Assembly (NCBI GenBank): GCA_003520545.1
Contig: DOUP01000207.1
Coordinates: 466 to 15,310 of the forward strand
Direction of reading: 5' to 3'
Length of the DNA stretch: 14,845 nucleotides
Source of the DNA: Maritimibacter sp.
GTDB taxonomy: Bacteria; Pseudomonadota; Alphaproteobacteria; Rhodobacterales; Rhodobacteraceae
Positions within the stretch are counted from its first letter, which is position 1. Each line of letters begins with the position of its first letter. Shown here piece after piece: positions 13,264 to 14,845 of this stretch. The notes under the pieces were generated by a model. The model was not told the origin of the DNA. It was given only the letters and a program-made list of their open reading frames with translations, and searched no databases. Made by a program: the position numbers and the translations under genes.

Positions 13264-14531
13264 CAGCCGTCAACCTTCCCCATGATGAGACAGGCGTTGG
13301 TGCCGCCGAAGCCGAAGGAGTTCGACAGGACCACGTCGATCTTGCGCGGCTCCGCCTTGTTCGCGGCGAGCGACAGCTGCGGTTCGACCGCGGGGTTGTC
13401 CAGGTTGATGGTGGGCGGTGCCACCTGGTCGCGCATCGCAAGGATCGAGAAGATTGCCTCGACGGAGCCGGCGGCCCCGAGCAGGTGCCCGATCGACGAT
13501 TTGGTCGAGGACATGGTCACCTTTTTCGCATGATCACCCAACAGGCGCTCCACGGCGGCCAGTTCGATCACGTCGGCCATGGTCGAAGTGCCATGCGCGT
13601 TGATGTAATCCACGTCCGACGGCTCCAGGCCAGCATTCTTTAGCGCGGCCTGCATGGCGCGGAACCCACCGTCGCCATCCTCGGAGGGCGCGGTGATGTG
13701 ATAGGCGTCGCCCGACAGGCCGTAGCCCAGGATTTCGCCATAGATCTTGGCGCCGCGCGCCTTGGCATGTTCGTATTCTTCGAGCACCACGATGCCCGCC
13801 CCCTCGCCCATGACGAAGCCGTCGCGGTCCTCGTCATAGGGACGCGAGGCGGTCTCGGGGCTGTTTCCACGCTTGGTGGAGAGCGCCTTGCAGGCGTTGA
13901 AGCCCGCGATCCCGATCTCGGAAATGGCCGCTTCCGCGCCCCCCGCGACCATCACATCCGCGTCGCCCACCTTGATCAGGCGCGAAGCGTCGCCGATGGC
14001 ATGGGCGCCGGTGGAACAGGCGGTGACAACCGCGTGGTTCGGGCCCTTGAAGCCGTACTTGATCGACACCTGCCCGGAGATCAGGTTGATCAGCGCGCCG
14101 GGAATGAAGAACGGCGACACGCGGCGCGGACCTTTTTCAGCGATCAAAAGCGCGGTGTCGGCGATCGAGTTCAGCCCACCGATCCCGGAGCCGATCATCA
14201 CGCCGGTGCGCAGGGCTTCCTCTTCGGAGACCTCTTCCAGACCTGCGTCCCGCACCGCCTGCATCGCGGCAGCCATGCCGTAGAGGATGAAATCGTCAAC
14301 CTTGCGGCGGTCTTTCGGGTCCATCCAGTCGTCGGGATTGAACGTGCCGTCGGACCCATCCCCATAGGGAATTTCACAGGCATATTTCGTGGTCACGCGG
14401 CTTGCGTCGAAGCGCGTGATGGGTCCGGCCCCCGATTGACCGTCCAGAATGCGCTTCCAGCTCTCTTCAACACCACAGGCCAGCGGGGACACCATGCCCA
14501 AACCGGTAACGACGACGCGACGATTTTCCAT
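13263..14531 (-). CDS. fabF: 3-oxoacyl-[acyl-carrier-protein] synthase II
   Basis: A 422-residue ketoacyl synthase that condenses malonyl-ACP with acyl-ACP in type II fatty-acid elongation. Complete Cys-His-His triad: TACSTGAH with Cys172, NAHGTSTMAD with His313, and SSTKSSIGHLLGAAG with Lys344 and His349; the C-terminus carries SNSFGFGGTNA. Met follows the HGTST motif where Pro is usual in E. coli FabF. An acidic/glycine-rich stretch, YGDGSDGTFNPDDWM (56-70), makes it slightly longer than E. coli FabF (413). The ATG at 14531 (MENRRVVVTG) has AGAGG nine bases upstream; an open frame extending to 14591 is rejected because FabF proteins start at this motif. Gene order acpP-fabF-mltG supports the identity and a shared role in envelope lipid and wall synthesis. 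Confidence 0.97.
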   Translation of the reverse strand: MENRRVVVTGLGMVSPLACGVEESWKRILDGQSGAGPITRFDASRVTTKYACEIPYGDGSDGTFNPDDWMDPKDRRKVDDFILYGMAAAMQAVRDAGLEEVSEEEALRTGVMIGSGIGGLNSIADTALLIAEKGPRRVSPFFIPGALINLISGQVSIKYGFKGPNHAVVTACSTGAHAIGDASRLIKVGDADVMVAGGAEAAISEIGIAGFNACKALSTKRGNSPETASRPYDEDRDGFVMGEGAGIVVLEEYEHAKARGAKIYGEILGYGLSGDAYHITAPSEDGDGGFRAMQAALKNAGLEPSDVDYINAHGTSTMADVIELAAVERLLGDHAKKVTMSSTKSSIGHLLGAAGSVEAIFSILAMRDQVAPPTINLDNPAVEPQLSLAANKAEPRKIDVVLSNSFGFGGTNACLIMGKVDG

Positions 14532-14569
14532 GAGGACCGCCCTCTTTTTTGTTCTTTTCAACGGGCGCT

Positions 14570-14598
14570 GGATACCGCGCCATCCCACCATAGGGCAA
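14570..14598 (-). promoter_or_regulatory. Weak candidate promoter for fabF-mltG
   Basis: On the minus strand TTGCCC (14593-14598) stands 17 bases before GTATCC (14570-14575). The -35 keeps the TTG core, but the -10 match is poor. A separate promoter is expected here because a strong terminator separates fabF from acpP. The remaining sequence of 14532-14678 shows no other clear motif. Confidence 0.25.
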
Positions 14599-14678
14599 GG
14601 GTGAAACGGTCAGGGCGCCGTCGAAAGGCCCGGATCGGCAGGCGCTCGCCCACCCGCATTGCCCGGTTCCGACATACG

Positions 14679-14707
14679 AAAAACGGCGCTCGCGGGAGCG
14701 CCGTTTT
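14679..14707 (-). terminator. Intrinsic terminator after acpP
   Basis: AAAACGGCGCTC (14680-14691) and GAGCGCCGTTTT (14696-14707) form a perfect 12-bp stem with a four-base loop. Read on the minus strand it ends in five T (A-run 14679-14683), 45 bases past the acpP stop. It separates the highly expressed acpP from fabF, and the symmetric T-run means it could also stop plus-strand transcription. Confidence 0.88.
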
Positions 14708-14752
14708 GCTAATCAGGGGACCCGCCAAGGGGCACGTCCGTCAAAACCCGCC

Positions 14753-14845
14753 TCAGATGGCGCCTTTGATGAAGCTGACCGCATCGCCGAAGGTCTGGAT
14801 CGTCTCGGCAGCGTCGTCCGGAATCTCGATGCCGAACTCTTCTTC
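14753..14845 (-). CDS. acpP: Acyl carrier protein, C-terminal 30 residues (5' end outside window)
   Basis: The last 30 codons of a minus-strand frame open to the right edge, encoding EEFGIEIPDDAAETIQTF followed by GDAVSFIKGAI. This is the helix II-III to helix IV end of bacterial acyl carrier protein: an acidic, short protein that carries acyl chains on phosphopantetheine. The DSL attachment serine lies just outside the window. EFGIEIPD(D/E) and the -F(I)- ending are highly typical of AcpP. Location directly upstream of fabF agrees with the conserved acpP-fabF arrangement. A perfect terminator follows the stop. Confidence 0.95.
   Translation of the reverse strand, partial: EEEFGIEIPDDAAETIQTFGDAVSFIKGAI

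Overview
The window reads as chromosomal DNA of an alphaproteobacterium, most likely a Rhodobacterales/Roseobacter-group bacterium. This is inferred from the high GC content, from Fur/Mur, MltG and FabF proteins of alphaproteobacterial type, and from the acpP-fabF-mltG order. I see no rRNA, tRNA, CRISPR array, insertion sequence or phage gene. Gene density is very high: the longest stretch without a gene is about 220 bases (14532-14752), and several neighbouring genes abut or overlap by one base.

Layout. Bases 1-2711 (+) hold the 3' end of exodeoxyribonuclease III (xthA), a nucleoside hydrolase and the protein AMPylase SelO. Bases 2712-3464 (-) encode a small multi-pass membrane protein ending flush against selO. 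Next comes a divergent intergenic region with two nested palindromes (3516-3620), then an endonuclease/exonuclease/phosphatase-family protein (+). That gene overlaps tail to tail with an EamA/DMT exporter (-). Bases 5331-7426 (+) hold a CPA1-type cation/proton antiporter and a PhzF-like isomerase, overlapping by one base. Bases 7427-8607 (-) hold a MarR-type regulator and a Cys-type iodothyronine-deiodinase-like thioredoxin-fold protein in a one-base-overlap operon, behind a clear sigma-70 promoter. Bases 8705-12035 (+) hold a Fur/Mur regulator, a second EamA exporter, enolase (eno), a possible 38-codon ORF and a DUF985 cupin. Bases 12061-14845 (-) hold the acpP (partial), fabF and mltG cluster, with terminators after acpP and after mltG.

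Functional picture. Most of the window is housekeeping: DNA repair, purine/pyrimidine salvage, glycolysis, type II fatty-acid synthesis, peptidoglycan strand termination, metal-responsive regulation and ion/pH homeostasis. The more unusual parts are the MarR/deiodinase-like operon with its probably leaderless transcript and operator-like repeat, the compound palindromic element upstream of the phosphodiesterase gene, the hairpin just after eno, and a shift to lower GC across about 6.6-10.3 kb. No multi-gene novel system is convincingly visible; the MarR/deiodinase-like pair is the best candidate for uncharacterised biology.
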